The notes: generated by a model from the letters alone, not told the origin. DNA of 64,000 nucleotides from Haematococcus lacustris (GCA_030144725.1 JASKMD010000024.1:5927897-5991896), one strand, 5' to 3'; positions 33,001 through 45,104 are shown, counted from the first letter of the stretch. Program-made: numbers and translations.

Positions 33001-33874
33001 AAATGGTTGGGTCTCTGGGGCTGGCATCAGGCATTGTTGTCAGGTGGTGGTGGTGCACCACATGGCCTTGCACCCAGCTGTTTTGGTCAGAGCACTCCAC
33101 TAGTCCCTCTATCTTTAGGTCCTGATATCAGGTGGTGGTGCTGCCTCACTCTTTGTGATCCCTTTCCATTCCGAAGAAATAACATATGAACAGTCCCAGT
33201 GCATCCCCAGTCCCACCACCAGGCTGGCATATAGTCGCCTGGCCCCGGCAAAACAGCAGCATGGAGCACATGCTCGGGATGACTTGTGCTGTGCAAGCAC
33301 CGCATGTGGTTGGTGTGCTGACAGGTGATTGAGGCGTTCAAGATCTTGACCAGCGACAAGCAGGTCAAGGCCATTCTGGTCAACATTTTTGGAGGCATCA
33401 TGAAGTGTGACATTATTGCCAGCGGGATCGTGAACGCCGCAAAACAGGTATAGGAACTAGCAGTACATGGCAGCCACTGTGCAAACTTGCTGAGTGCGGG
33501 TGGGCATTTCCGTTTCTTGGTGTTAAATCACGGCGTTCAAACAGCCTGCCCACCTACCTGTCTTCCCACCTGCCTGCCTGCCTGCCCACCAGCCTGCCTG
33601 CCCACTAGCCTGCCTGTACCTGATCCTCGCCAGCATACCTTTGCATCCCACCACCACTATCTGCGCTGGTTCCCTTTCACAAGGTCACACACAGACGCTT
33701 TGCAATGCCTCCACCTTTACACAGGTCGGGGTCCAAGTTCCTTTGGTAGTGCGGCTTGAGGGCACCAACGTGGAGAAAGGCAAGGACATCATCAAGAACA
33801 GCGGGCTGGCGATCGTGGCAGCAGAAGATTTGGACGATGCCGCGAAGAAAGCATGCGCCACAATCACAGCATAG
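30089..33874 (+). CDS. Succinyl-CoA ligase beta subunit, mitochondrial (9 exons, 418 aa)
   Basis: TCA-cycle enzyme converting succinyl-CoA and NDP to succinate, CoA and NTP in the mitochondrial matrix; works with the alpha subunit. Exons: 30089-30181, 30258-30368, 30486-30785, 31226-31255, 31659-31808, 32104-32234, 32803-32971, 33325-33447, 33725-33874, all GT-AG and in phase. The first 25 residues ([19 protein letters not shown]) look like a mitochondrial presequence; the mature protein starts near LNVHEYQ. ATP-grasp features: [13 protein letters not shown] (residues about 73-85), [14 protein letters not shown]-type [28 protein letters not shown]-terminal CoA-ligase domain: [28 protein letters not shown]. 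Exon 4 is only 30 nt. Introns 4 and 5 contain a CCCAG array and a short TTAGGG run. ADP or GDP preference cannot be read with certainty. Confidence 0.95.
31264..31515. repeat. CCCAG pentanucleotide array (about 50 units) in intron 4
   Basis: Near-perfect CCCAG repeats starting nine bases after the donor of the 30-nt exon 4 of the succinyl-CoA ligase gene. Every unit contains AG, so the intron is full of potential acceptor dinucleotides. Confidence 0.95.
31879..31900. repeat. Short interstitial telomere-like TTAGGG run
   Basis: Three to four GGGTTA units within intron 5 of the succinyl-CoA ligase gene. Confidence 0.7.
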
Positions 33875-35757
33875 CTGTGAGGTGCTTGATCAAGTTGGGG
33901 TGCCATGCGTCAGCTCCGCTCATGATAGGCTTCGACACATTCCCTCTCATCCAATCGGAGGGTTTGCCGAGTGCACATCTGCAAGCTCTGCCCTGTGTAC
34001 GAATAATGGAATGCCCGGATCGGCTGGCAAGCGTGAGGCCAATGTGTCGCAAACAGAGGTGCTTCTTTCAGACATCCATCTTTCAGACAGTGCTACGGAG
34101 TCCCGCTGGTGATAGTGCACATTGAGTCGCACGGAGCGCCAGCGTGCGTCTTCTGCAGTGTACTGTACACTCAAGTTTGCAATGACGGATGCGTGGTGAC
34201 AGTGGTGAGTTCAAAGTGACCTTAGAGATGATTCGGCGCGGAAGGTTCGTCGGTGAGTGCCCGGCTTGTTGGCTTACGTGTCTTGCGGCGATTGGAGCGA
34301 CCAGGCACATGGCAGAAGCCGGCCCGATAATGAAAGAGGCGGCGGTCGCCGACCCGGGACCGCGGCGGGTAGCGAAGTTGATCGCTAGGGGCCGAGACAG
34401 CAGCGTAGTCATCGTCAAGGGGGTCATGGTTACACGACAGCTAGGTTCTATGCCCAAGATGGGAAATCAAACTGAAAATTCAGGTTCTAGCCAGTCATCA
34501 GTCATCCCTTGCCTAAAAGCCGAAACCTGCTATTGACCTCGCTATCATTCCGTCACTAGATCACTAGAAGCTATGCCACGCTCCGTACAATGTTGCTATG
34601 TTTCTGCCGCAAAAGTCATGGAAATCCTCCCCCACAACATTAGTTTTACTCAGGCAACCACAACGCACTGTCTACATGCATGTTGGCCACCTGCGGCCCG
34701 TAATATAGTGCATTGCTCTAGCACCCATGCAAAAGTGTCGGTGCATGCCCTAGGCTAATGGGCCTGTACAGATCAGCACTACCCGAGGTGAGGAAGGTGT
34801 GGTGCTGGTACCTCAATGTACCTTCCTATGCCCCATGAGGACAATAAATGGGGAAATGCGCAGCAGCTCACGCTTGTACCCCGATCATGTGCCAGGTTGC
34901 TCTATGTGGCAAGCTCATTGCCAATACAGTAAGCGCCCTGGAACGCTTCACTCCCACGCACAAGAAAGGTCCTGCTGCGGTGGTGACTAGACACTACTAG
35001 CCCACGGTGGCAGTAGGATAACTGTATAATGTAAATGCTAATGTAAAACAGTGAGTGCTTGCGTAAGACACGCAGCAGTGTGCAACTGGGGTCAACCCCG
35101 TTGTACAACTTATGCCAAGCCTACAGCAGAGCCAGGATCATACGCCTACTTCGCAAAGGAGGGTGCTGTTTCCATGATGCATTTTCCAGGAGGCTATTCC
35201 ATGCAACAACTAACTTCATGGGCTGCACCATCTAACCCCCAGGAAGCCAGCATGAGAGTGTGAACCCCTACATGTCACACCTGCCTTAGCCCATGCTTGC
35301 CATGTCACCACAAAGCTCTTGCCCCTGCTGAGGGTCAAAGTATTGCTGAAGCACAAAGATCAGCAGTACCCAAGGTGAGGAAGGTGCTGGTTTCGGGTGC
35401 TGACTCCTGCCTGCACCAGAGCCATGTCGCCCAGCCACCCAGGGCGAAGGTGAGAGGAAGGTGGTCACGGTGGACAAATGTGGGTGCATGTGCCCACAAA
35501 GGTCCATGCAAGTGTGATGTTTGTCAGCATGAGCAGCTCACCCACTTTCCATGCTCCCCTACACAGCAACCAGCCCACCAATGCACACAGCAACCCTCTT
35601 GGACAAACAGCTTGGCAGTGTGAGCTGCCAACAACATAGCAGCTATACCATCACCCTCACCATGACCCTCACCCTCACCACTGTCATCCCTACAGTTCAA
35701 GCCCAGGGCAACAGGGTACAGTGCCATGCTGTGACCCAGCCCCTGACAGGGCACCCT
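33868..35757. repeat. Segmental duplication, copy 1 (3' flank of succinyl-CoA ligase)
   Basis: Begins at the last codons of the ligase gene and runs to the minisatellite. Copy 2 lies at 37767-37780 plus 38796-40702, at roughly 90 percent identity by eye. No confirmed gene is inside. On the minus strand an open frame (34457-34083) is retained in both copies (131 codons in copy 2, 39396-39001) with RPLAINFATRRGPG and SFIIGPASAMCLVA in common; coding status is unknown. Confidence 0.85.
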
Positions 35758-37757
35758 CACCTGCCCACCTTTCCTGCCCACCCTCACCTGCCCACCTTTC
35801 CTGCCCACCCTCACCTGCCCACCTTTCCTGCCCACCCTCACCTGCCCACCTTTCCTGCCCACCCTCACCTGCCCACCTTTCCTGCCCACCCTCACCTGCC
35901 CACCTTTCCTGCCCACCCTCACCTGCCCACCTTTCCTGCCCACCCTCACCTGCCCACCTTTCCTGCCCACCCTCACCTGCCCACCTTTCCTGCCCACCCT
36001 CACCTGCCCACCTTTCCTGCCCACCCTCACCTGCCCACCTTTCCTGCCCACCCTCACCTGCCCACCTTTCCTGCCCACCCTCACCTGCCCACCTTTCCTG
36101 CCCACCCTCACCTGCCCACCTTTCCTGCCCACCCTCACCTGCCCACCTTTCCTGCCCACCCTCACCTGCCCACCTTTCCTGCCCACCCTCACCTGCCCAC
36201 CTTTCCTGCCCACCCTCACCTGCCCACCTTTCCTGCCCACCCTCACCTGCCCACCTTTCCTGCCCACCCTCACCTGCCCACCTTTCCTGCCCACCCTCAC
36301 CTGCCCACCTTTCCTGCCCACCCTCACCTGCCCACCTTTCCTGCCCACCCTCACCTGCCCACCTTTCCTGCCCACCCTCACCTGCCCACCTTTCCTGCCC
36401 ACCCTCACCTGCCCACCTTTCCTGCCCACCCTCACCTGCCCACCTTTCCTGCCCACCCTCACCTGCCCACCTTTCCTGCCCACCCTCACCTGCCCACCTT
36501 TCCTGCCCACCCTCACCTGCCCACCTTTCCTGCCCACCCTCACCTGCCCACCTTTCCTGCCCACCCTCACCTGCCCACCTTTCCTGCCCACCCTCACCTG
36601 CCCACCTTTCCTGCCCACCCTCACCTGCCCACCTTTCCTGCCCACCCTCACCTGCCCACCTTTCCTGCCCACCCTCACCTGCCCACCTTTCCTGCCCACC
36701 CTCACCTGCCCACCTTTCCTGCCCACCCTCACCTGCCCACCTTTCCTGCCCACCCTCACCTGCCCACCTTTCCTGCCCACCCTCACCTGCCCACCTTTCC
36801 TGCCCACCCTCACCTGCCCACCTTTCCTGCCCACCCTCACCTGCCCACCTTTCCTGCCCACCCTCACCTGCCCACCTTTCCTGCCCACCCTCACCTGCCC
36901 ACCTTTCCTGCCCACCCTCACCTGCCCACCTTTCCTGCCCACCCTCACCTGCCCACCTTTCCTGCCCACCCTCACCTGCCCACCTTTCCTGCCCACCCTC
37001 ACCTGCCCACCTTTCCTGCCCACCCTCACCTGCCCACCTTTCCTGCCCACCCTCACCTGCCCACCTTTCCTGCCCACCCTCACCTGCCCACCTTTCCTGC
37101 CCACCCTCACCTGCCCACCTTTCCTGCCCACCCTCACCTGCCCACCTTTCCTGCCCACCCTCACCTGCCCACCTTTCCTGCCCACCCTCACCTGCCCACC
37201 TTTCCTGCCCACCCTCACCTGCCCACCTTTCCTGCCCACCCTCACCTGCCCACCTTTCCTGCCCACCCTCACCTGCCCACCTTTCCTGCCCACCCTCACC
37301 TGCCCACCTTTCCTGCCCACCCTCACCTGCCCACCTTTCCTGCCCACCCTCACCTGCCCACCTTTCCTGCCCACCCTCACCTGCCCACCTTTCCTGCCCA
37401 CCCTCACCTGCCCACCTTTCCTGCCCACCCTCACCTGCCCACCTTTCCTGCCCACCCTCACCTGCCCACCTTTCCTGCCCACCCTCACCTGCCCACCTTT
37501 CCTGCCCACCCTCACCTGCCCACCTTTCCTGCCCACCCTCACCTGCCCACCTTTCCTGCCCACCCTCACCTGCCCACCTTTCCTGCCCACCCTCACCTGC
37601 CCACCTTTCCTGCCCACCCTCACCTGCCCACCTTTCCTGCCCACCCTCACCTGCCCACCTTTCCTGCCCACCCTCACCTGCCCACCTTTCCTGCCCACCC
37701 TCACCTGCCCACCTTTCCTGCCCACCCTCACCTGCCCACCTTTCCTGCCCACCCTGG
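35751..37757. repeat. 27-bp minisatellite, about 74 near-identical copies
   Basis: Unit of 27 bp beginning CACCCTCACCTGCCC and ending TTTCCTGCC. Because 27 is a multiple of 3, several frames stay open for 679-761 codons (HPHLPTFPA repeats on plus, GQVRVGRKG on minus); none has independent coding support. Copy 2 of the flanking duplication has a single unit at the corresponding place (near 40678-40702), so the array expanded after or during the duplication. Confidence 0.97.
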
Positions 37758-37780
37758 TGACGGAATGCTAGCTGTGAGGT

Positions 37781-38795
37781 CAGGCCTGGCCCGATACAAT
37801 GTAAGATACAGAGATACAGACTGTATCGCTGTATGAGTGAGCTGTAGCTTCTCTGTAATGTGATACTGTAGCGGCTGTATCGGCATCTTTGGCTAACCGA
37901 CTGGCCACGCCTATTGGATACTAGCCGCGATGGCGGGTGTATCACCTACGGAAGGGCCTGGTACTCGGCAACAGCGCATTAGTGCACTTCTGCGGCAAAC
38001 ATCCTTGCCCCAGCCAGGAATCGCGCGTGCAACAGCTCGCGCTTGTGCTGCTGGGCCCTCTCACGCTTCTCGAAGGAGCCGTGGTACAAGGTGCTTTTCC
38101 ATGAGGCTCCTGGCAACGAGGGAGTGTACGAGTGCGATGCTTGCGGGACAAAGGACATCCGCGCTGGCAAAAACATCAACCATTTGCTGGCACACCTTGG
38201 CACGCGCAAGTGCAACTTCAAGGAAAGCGAGGCAGCCAAGGAGATGGCCAAGACCGACGACAACGTCAAAGAGTTCCTGGAGAAGGTAATAATCGCCGCC
38301 ATCGCCGCCATGATGGACATGCCACACAGTCTTGCAACATGCTTGTGCAGTGTGTCAAGCGCTCAAGGGCACAAGGGGACAGACAAGGTCGAGTGAGGAG
38401 GAGCGTGCTGAGTTTGAGGAGTGGCTGCAGCACCAGCCTAACGGCATCTCCGAGTGAAGAAAGCCACCATCATAAAGAAGTAACATAGGCATGATGTGAT
38501 CTTGGGGCTGGAGCTAGTCAGGCTGGAGCGGTATGAATGGCATGAGTAGTGGGGATACAACCACGAACCGGCATGAGTAGTGGGGATACAACCACGAAGT
38601 CCGTGCAAGTTCGCTGAATAGATTGGCCAAAGGCAACTGCGCAAGCAAGTTTTAAAAAAAAGGGGCGAAAACAAAAAAGATTCCCCGATACAGTCGGTTG
38701 GGCTGTATCTTACAGCCCGGCCGGCCTGTATCATACAGAAACGGAAGCTACAGAAACTGTATCTGTATCTCTGTATCGCTGTATGCCCAGCCCAG
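37781..38795 (+). mobile_element. hAT-type element, 1015 bp, with 8-bp TSD and BED-like zinc finger
   Basis: Perfect 8-bp duplication TGTGAGGT (37773-37780, 38796-38803). Ends: left CAGGCCTGGCCCGATACA, right reverse complement CTGGGCTGGGCATACAGC; both are followed by GATACAGAGATACAG repeats, with more GTATC/GATAC motifs inward (subterminal sites). The plus-strand frame around 38080-38290 encodes YECDACGTKDIRAGKN then NHLLAHLGTRKCNF, a C-x2-C...H-x3-H finger like the BED domain of hAT transposases, followed by a charged helix. No RNase-H-like catalytic domain is present, so it is non-autonomous. It sits at the first bases of duplication copy 2. Confidence 0.85.
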
Positions 38796-40702
38796 TGTGA
38801 GGTGCTTGATCAAGTTGGGGTGCCATGCGTCAGCTCCGCTCATGATCGGCTTTGGCTTTTACTCTAATCCAATCGAAGGGTTTGCCGAGTGCACATCTGC
38901 AAGCTCTGCCCTGTGTACGAATAATGGAATGCCCGGATCGGCTGGCAAGCATGAGGCCAATGTGTCGCAAAGACAGGTGTTGTGTCAAAACATTAATCTT
39001 TTAGACAGTGCTACGAAATCCCGCTGGTGAGAGTGCACGCTGAGTCGCACGGAGCGCCAGCGTACGTCTTCTGCAGTGTACTATACACTCATATTTGCAA
39101 TGACGGATGCGATGGTGACATGCAATGAGTGGTGAGTTCAAAGTGACCTTAGAGATGATTCGGCGCGGAAGGTCCGTCGATGAGTGCCTGGCTTGTTGAC
39201 CTACGTGTCTTGCGGCGATTGCAGCGACCAGGCACATGGCAGAAGCCGGCCCAATGATAAAAGAGGCGACGGTCGCCCACCCGGGACCGCGGCGGGTGGC
39301 GAAGTTGATCGCTAGGGGCCGACACAGCAGCGTAGTCATCATCATAGGGGTCATGTTTACACGACAGCTAGGTTCTATGCCACGGTGGGAAGTCATACAT
39401 TAAACTCAGGATCTAGCCAGTCATCAGTCATCCTTGCCTAGAAGCCGAAACCTGCTATTGACCTCGCTAGCATTCCGTCACTAGATCACTAGAAGCTATG
39501 CCACACTCCGTATCATGTTGTTATGTTTCTGCCTCATAAATCATGGCATTGTTGTCATGAGAAGCCTACCCCCCAACATTAATTGTACTCAGGCAACTAC
39601 AACAATGTATACATGCATGTTGGCCACCTGCGGCCCGTAATATAATGCATTGCTCCAGCACCCATGCACAAGTGTCGGTGCATGCCCTAGGCTAATGGGC
39701 CTGTACAGATCAGCACTACCCGAGGTGGGGGAGGCGTGGTGCTGGTACCTCAATGTACCTTTCTATGCCACATTGGGACAATACAGTGGGAAATGCGCAG
39801 CAGCTCACGCTTGTACCCCAATCATGTGCCAGGTTGCTCTATGTGGCAAGCTCATTGCCACTGCAGTAACCGCCCTGAAACGCTTCACTCCCACGCACAA
39901 GAAAGGTCCTGCTGCGGTGGTGACTAGACACTACTAGCCCACGGTGGCAGTAGGATAACTGTATTATGTAAATGCTAATGTAAAACAGTGAGTGCTTGCG
40001 TAAGACACGCAGCAGTGTGCAACTGGGGTCAACCCCGTTGTACAACTTATGCCAAGCCTACAGCAGAGCCAGGATCATACGCCTACTTCGCAAAGGAGGG
40101 TGCTGTTTCCATGATGCATTTTCCAGGAGGCTATTCCATGCAACAACTAACTTCATGGGCTGCACCATCTAACCCCCAGGAAGCCAGCATGAGAGTGTGA
40201 ACCCCTACATGTCACACCTGCCTTAGCCCATGCTTGCCATGTCACCACAAAGCTCTTGCCCCTGCTGAGGGTCAGAGTGTTGCTAAGCACAAAGATCAGC
40301 AGCATCCAAGGTGAGGAAGGTGCTGGTTTCAGGTGCTGACTCCTGCCTGTACCAGAGCCGTGTTGCCCAGTCACCCAGGGCGAGGGTGAGAGGAAGGTGG
40401 TCACGGTGGACAAATGTGGGTGCATGGGCCTACAAAGGTCCATGCAAGTGTGATGTTTGTCAGCATGAGCAGCTCACCCACTTTCCATGCTCCCCTACAC
40501 AGCAACCAGCCCACCAATGCACACAGCAACCATCTTTGACAAACAGCTTGGCAGTGTGAGCTGCCAACAACATAGCAGCTATACCATCACCCTCACCCTC
40601 ACCACTGTCATCCCTACAGTTCAAGCCCAGGGCAACAGGGTACAGTGCCATGCTGTGACGCAGCCCCAGACAAGGCACCCTCACCTGCCCACCTTTCCCA
40701 CC
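38796..40702. repeat. Segmental duplication, copy 2
   Basis: Matches copy 1 (33875-35757) in the same orientation; short matching sequence 37767-37780 lies left of the hAT insertion. Differences are scattered substitutions and small indels. It ends at the single remaining minisatellite unit; sequence after about 40702 is not shared. Confidence 0.85.
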
Positions 40703-41039
40703 TGCCAGCTGCCAGGGCACATTTGTCTTCCCCCCCCCCTTTTAACTACCTCCCCTGCTTCTCCCAAGCCCTGGGCTCACTCATATGGCATGCTTATTTC
40801 CTCCTATACTCCTCTTTTTCCTTTTCTCCTTATACCTGGGCCCATGCCAGTGCATGCAGGAGTGTGACAGGTGTGACTCATCCATTCACCACACCGTTTG
40901 ACCACTTTGCAGCATCAGCTTCATGGCAAGGCGGGTGTGAACGGCATGACCGTGCTTGAACTAGGTAGTAAAGGAAGCAGCAGCGAGTGGCTATGCTGCA
41001 TCATGTGCATGGGTAGCAGGCTGAAAAGCCGCACCTGAC

Positions 41040-43180
41040 ATGGACGCCTGCCACCGGCTGTGTGAAAGCGCCCCCTCCCACCTGAGAGCTGTGAAGGTAG
41101 GGAGATGGGGCAAGGCACTGTCCTGGCCAAGCTGGATGCGGTGCCCACTGCAGCTCCAGCATCCGGTCTCTCTGAGCTCGTAGTCGGCTCTCGCCGTTGG
41201 TGTCCACACGCGCCCCTCTTGTCTAGGCCCCCCAAGTTCACCCACAGCCTCAGCTGCATGGCCCATGCCCAGGCTGCCTACCCCTCCTGGCTGCCTGTAC
41301 GGCAGTCTGCCCCCTTTCAGGCCGCACTATTAGACTGCAGGCGGCAGCTTGTGGAGTCAGCTGTAGGGCAGGCGTTCATCAGCTCAGTGGTGGACATCAG
41401 CCCCTGGCCCCTGCCCCTGAGGCCCCTGCCCCTGAGGCCCCTGCCCCTGTGCTTTGATCTGATGTGGCTAGGAACACACCAGGCTGCGAGCCTGCTGCTG
41501 TGGGGGGCCCAGCCAAGGGTGGTGGCAGGGAGGCCAGAACGCGGAGTCGGGCCAGGCAGGCAGCCAGCAGGTGATTGGCTCCTGGCCCTGACTGGCTGAG
41601 TTGCGTCACCACATAGGTCATTGGGGTGTGGCTTAGGCTGTGAAGGGAGGGCACATGCAGGGCTTGTATGGAGGGGGGCCACTGAGGAGCATGCGGCCGG
41701 GCAGATCTTGCATGCCATGCAACGTGGATGGACACCTGTATTACTCTTGCCACATGCCAAATGTCACATTCAGGGCTCGCTCTGCGTCATGGAATGGTCG
41801 CTTTGCTGATCGACTTTACAAAAGCGGGATGGGGGGACACCCAGTCAGGGTCCAGAGCAAGAGGGGAAGGAAGGGGAGGGGAAAGAGAGGGGCAAGGGAG
41901 GGACGAACGCCCCCATTCACGTTGCAGGCCCTGCCTTGTGCTCCGCCTTGTGCCCCGCCTTGTGCCCCGCCTTGTGCCCCGCCTTGTGCCCCGCCTTGTG
42001 CCCCGCCTTGTGCCCCGCCTTGTGCCCCGCCTTGTGCCCCGCCTTGTGCCCCGCCTTGTGCCCCGCCTTGTGCCCCGCCTTGTGCCCCGCCTTGTGCCCC
42101 GCCTTGTGCCCCGCCTTGTGCCCCGCCTTGTGCCCCGCCTTGTGCCCCGCCTTGTGCCCCGCCTTGTGCCCCGCCTTGTGCCCCGCCTTGTGCCCCGCCT
42201 TGTGCCCCGCCTTGTGCCCCGCCTTGTGCCCCGCCTTGTGCCCCGCCTTGTGCCCCGCCTTGTGCCCCGCCTTGTGCCCCGCCTTGTGCCCCGCCTTGTG
42301 CCCCGCCTTGTGCCCCGCCTTGTGCCCCGCCTTGTGCCCCGCCTTGTGCCCCGCCTTGTGCCCCGCCTTGTGCCCCGCCTTGTGCCCCGCCTTGTGCCCC
42401 GCCTTGTGCCCCGCCTTGTGCCCCGCCTTGTGCCCCGCCTTGTGCCCCGCCTTGTGCCCCGCCTTGTGCCCCGCCTTGTGCCCCGCCTTGTGCCCCGCCT
42501 TGTGCCCCGCCTTGTGCCCCGCCTTGTGCCCCGCCTTGTGCCCCGCCTTGTGCCCCGCCTTGTGCCCCGCCTTGTGCCCCGCCTTGTGCCCCGCCTTGTG
42601 CCCCGCCTTGTGCCCCGCCTTGTGCCCCGCCTTGTGCCCCGCCTTGTGCCCCGCCTTGTGCCCCGCCTTGTGCCCCGCCTTGTGCCCCGCCTTGTGCCCC
42701 GCCTTGTGCCCCGCCTTGTGCCCCGCCCCGCCCCGCCCCGCCTCGCCCCATCACCTAGTGGTGTGCCCTCCGCAGCAGCCACCACCACCGCCGCCAGCTG
42801 CTGCACTTGCAGGGCGACTACCTTGCTGTCCTCCACACTGCAGCGCCTAATGGGTCCATGCTGCCTGGCAGGTGCCAGAGGGGGGCGCAGCTGCTGCGCC
42901 GTTACCCCTCCACCTGCTGCCACCCCACCTCTGCCATACAAATCAGCTGTGGCAGAGGTTTGGGCACCCGGCTGTTTAGCGGCCACGCTTGCTGTGAGGG
43001 GGTCGGGGTGGGGCGTGGGGCTAGGGGTGATGGTGGAGGGGGTAGGGGGGTGTGCTGCAGGGCTTTCAACTGCTGGCAGTATGCTGAACAGCGGTTCATT
43101 GACCAGCAAGGAATGGGGGGATGGCAGGCGCGTGCCTGCAGCCGGGATGGTGTGTGGGGGGTGACAGACGTCCAGACAAG
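41040..43180 (+). CDS. Unidentified plus-strand gene, exon model incomplete
   Basis: Likely exons: 41040-41096 (MDACHRLCESAPSHLRAVK, donor GTAGGG); 41273 to about 41570 (AAYPSWLPVRQSAPFQ, LLDCRRQLVESAVGQAF, donor GTGATT); from 41661 (acceptor CACATGCAG) reading TEEHAAGQILHAMQRGW in the phase left by exon 2, with a stop at 41809 unless spliced. Further right, about 42776-42871 encodes RRQLLHLQGDYLAVLHTAA and joins in phase to about 43060-43130 with FNCWQYAEQRFIDQQGMGG. No domain was recognised. Whether all pieces belong to one gene is uncertain, and minus-strand frames over 42755-43135 are also open. A 12-bp minisatellite separates the two groups. Confidence 0.35.
41937..42735. repeat. 12-bp minisatellite CCCCGCCTTGTG, about 66 copies
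   Basis: Almost perfectly homogeneous array of CCCCGCCTTGTG units ending in a few CCCCG pentamers. It is open in several frames only because 12 is divisible by 3 (CAPP, LVPR and similar repeats). Confidence 0.97.
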
Positions 43181-43227
43181 AAAGCGGACAACCAAACAGG
43201 GGCCAGAGGATAGGGCCGCACGGAGGG

Positions 43228-43291
43228 TTAACCCTAACCCTAACCCCAACCCCAACCCCAACCCTAACCCTAACCCTAACCCTAACCCCAG
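43228..43291. repeat. Interstitial telomere-like CCCTAA/CCCCAA array
   Basis: About ten CCCTAA-type hexamers with three CCCCAA variants in the middle, far from any contig end. Confidence 0.85.
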
Positions 43292-43395
43292 AGCACACTG
43301 CTGCAAGGGCCGCACCTGAGGCAGCTGCAGGGGGAGGGTGGGCTATGCAGGCAGCCATAGAGCAGTCGGAGAGGCACATGTTTGGGCAGCTAGCC

Positions 43396-44782
43396 TCACT
43401 TGCACCTCCATCCCTCACCTCGCTGGGTCTTGGGAGCGCCTGGGCGTGAGCGACTGGCAGCAATCTCCCTCGTCACGAAGCCCAGCAGCGCCCTGCGAGA
43501 GTGCAACCATGAGCGTGGTAAAGCTTTCAGAGCACGCAGCTGACATGCATGGCAGCGCATGTCATAAATTACAACAAGCATGCTGCGCTGCCAAGATTGA
43601 AACACCTCCCCCGCCCCGCCCCGCCCCGCCCCGCCCCGCCCCGCCCCGCCCCGCCCCGCCCCGCCCCGCCCCGCCCCGCCCCGCCGCCCACCTGTACGGC
43701 CCGCCATTGGCATGCGCGCTCCAGGTAGGCTGACACACCAGCGCCAGCGCCCCGGACAGCAGACACCAGTCGTGCGGCCACCACACCGCCAGGCAGGCAG
43801 CACAGAGGGCCAGGGTGTCCAGGCTCACAGCCACAGTGGTGCTGGCTGTTGAGGCAGGGCCTTGCAGCTCTGGGGAAGCCTGTGGCACCCTTGGCAGGGC
43901 AGCGGGGGGCAGGGGCAGCCCCTGCTGCTGCTGTTGTTGCTGCTGCAGGGTGTGCTGCAGCTGCTGTCTCAGCTGCTGGTGGTGGTGCTCTCTGTCCTGG
44001 ACTTGCAGCTGAGACCCTGACCCCTGTCCCTGGGGCAGGCCATGATGGCTCCGGGGTGGAGGAGGCGGTGGCAGTGGTTGCGAAGAAGAGGTGCGAGCAG
44101 AACGCCAGCCGCTCTGGGCAGCCGCATGCTCAGACCTTCCAGGCGGCATGGAATAGAACATGTGGGAGTGATGATGGGGATGATGCACGAGGCCACCATG
44201 GATGCTGCCAGCCACACAGCCTGGCGGCACAGAGTAGCTCCTGGGGTGGAGCACCATCAGCTGCCCTCTAGGTGCCGAGGCCAGTGGCAGGGGCTGGAGG
44301 TAAACCATGCCGTCGCCTGGTCCTGAGGGGTTGTCATGGCGCATGGGTTGAGGCTCCAGGGCAACCCCTGAGTGGGAAGTGGACCTGGCATGGTCATAAG
44401 GGAAGGGGCCAGGGCCCGCGGCTGTCTCGATCTGCTGTTCGTGCTGGGGTCTGGGCGGGATTGTGGAGTCAGCCAGACCCGGCCCTTGCATGGTCAGAGG
44501 GTTGCTGGTCAGTGCCGCATGGGGTGGGGCGCCATACTGTGCACCTGGGTACGAAAGCATCGGTAGCATGGGAGCCTCCATGGGCCGCATGTGGGCCTCC
44601 ATGGGCAGCAGGGGGGGCATGAAATCAGGAGGGAGATTGGGCTGGGGTGCTGGCATCAGGCACACCAGGCTGTAAGGCGGCAGCCTAGCCGCAGTGGCAG
44701 CTGGGGTGCCAGCAGGCGGCGCAACAGGGAAGGTGAGCTGCACAGTGGAAGGCCACTGGGGGGTGCCAAGGCGCCCATGAGG

Positions 44783-44816
<34 letters not shown>

Positions 44817-45063
44817 AGCAAGACCTGGGATTGTTGAGGGGGCCAATAGGGCATGGAGACCAGCACGGGGTGTGGGTAGGTGTGGGATGTGGGGTAGGGG
44901 CCGGGGTAGGGAGAGGGGTAGGTGTAGGGGTAGGCGGACGGTTGACCAGTTGGAGCGTAGACCAGCTCTGCCTGGTCAGGCGGTGGCTGCCAGCAGCAAA
45001 AGGAGCTGGGTGCGCTTGCCTGCCTCAGCAACCCCCCCTGCCTCATAGTCTGTAACCCAAGAG

Positions 45064-45104
<41 letters not shown>

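Noticed and set aside
35751..37757. CRISPR-like regular repeat array
   Set aside because: Units are directly adjacent with no spacers and the genome is eukaryotic; it is a minisatellite.
35524..37945. Very long frames (679-761 codons) on both strands over the 27-bp minisatellite
   Set aside because: Unit length divisible by three keeps all frames open; no non-repetitive protein sequence with family resemblance is attached.
42755..43135. Extension of the minus-strand Gln-rich gene with an exon VNEPLFSILPAVES to SVEDSKVVALQ
   Set aside because: Splice phases would allow it, but the plus-strand reading is more protein-like and the minus gene already ends with a stop at 43396; kept only as an alternative.
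41640..43463. Long CAPP, LVPR, RRGT and GAQG repeat proteins
   Set aside because: Artefact of the 12-bp minisatellite, open in most frames on both strands.
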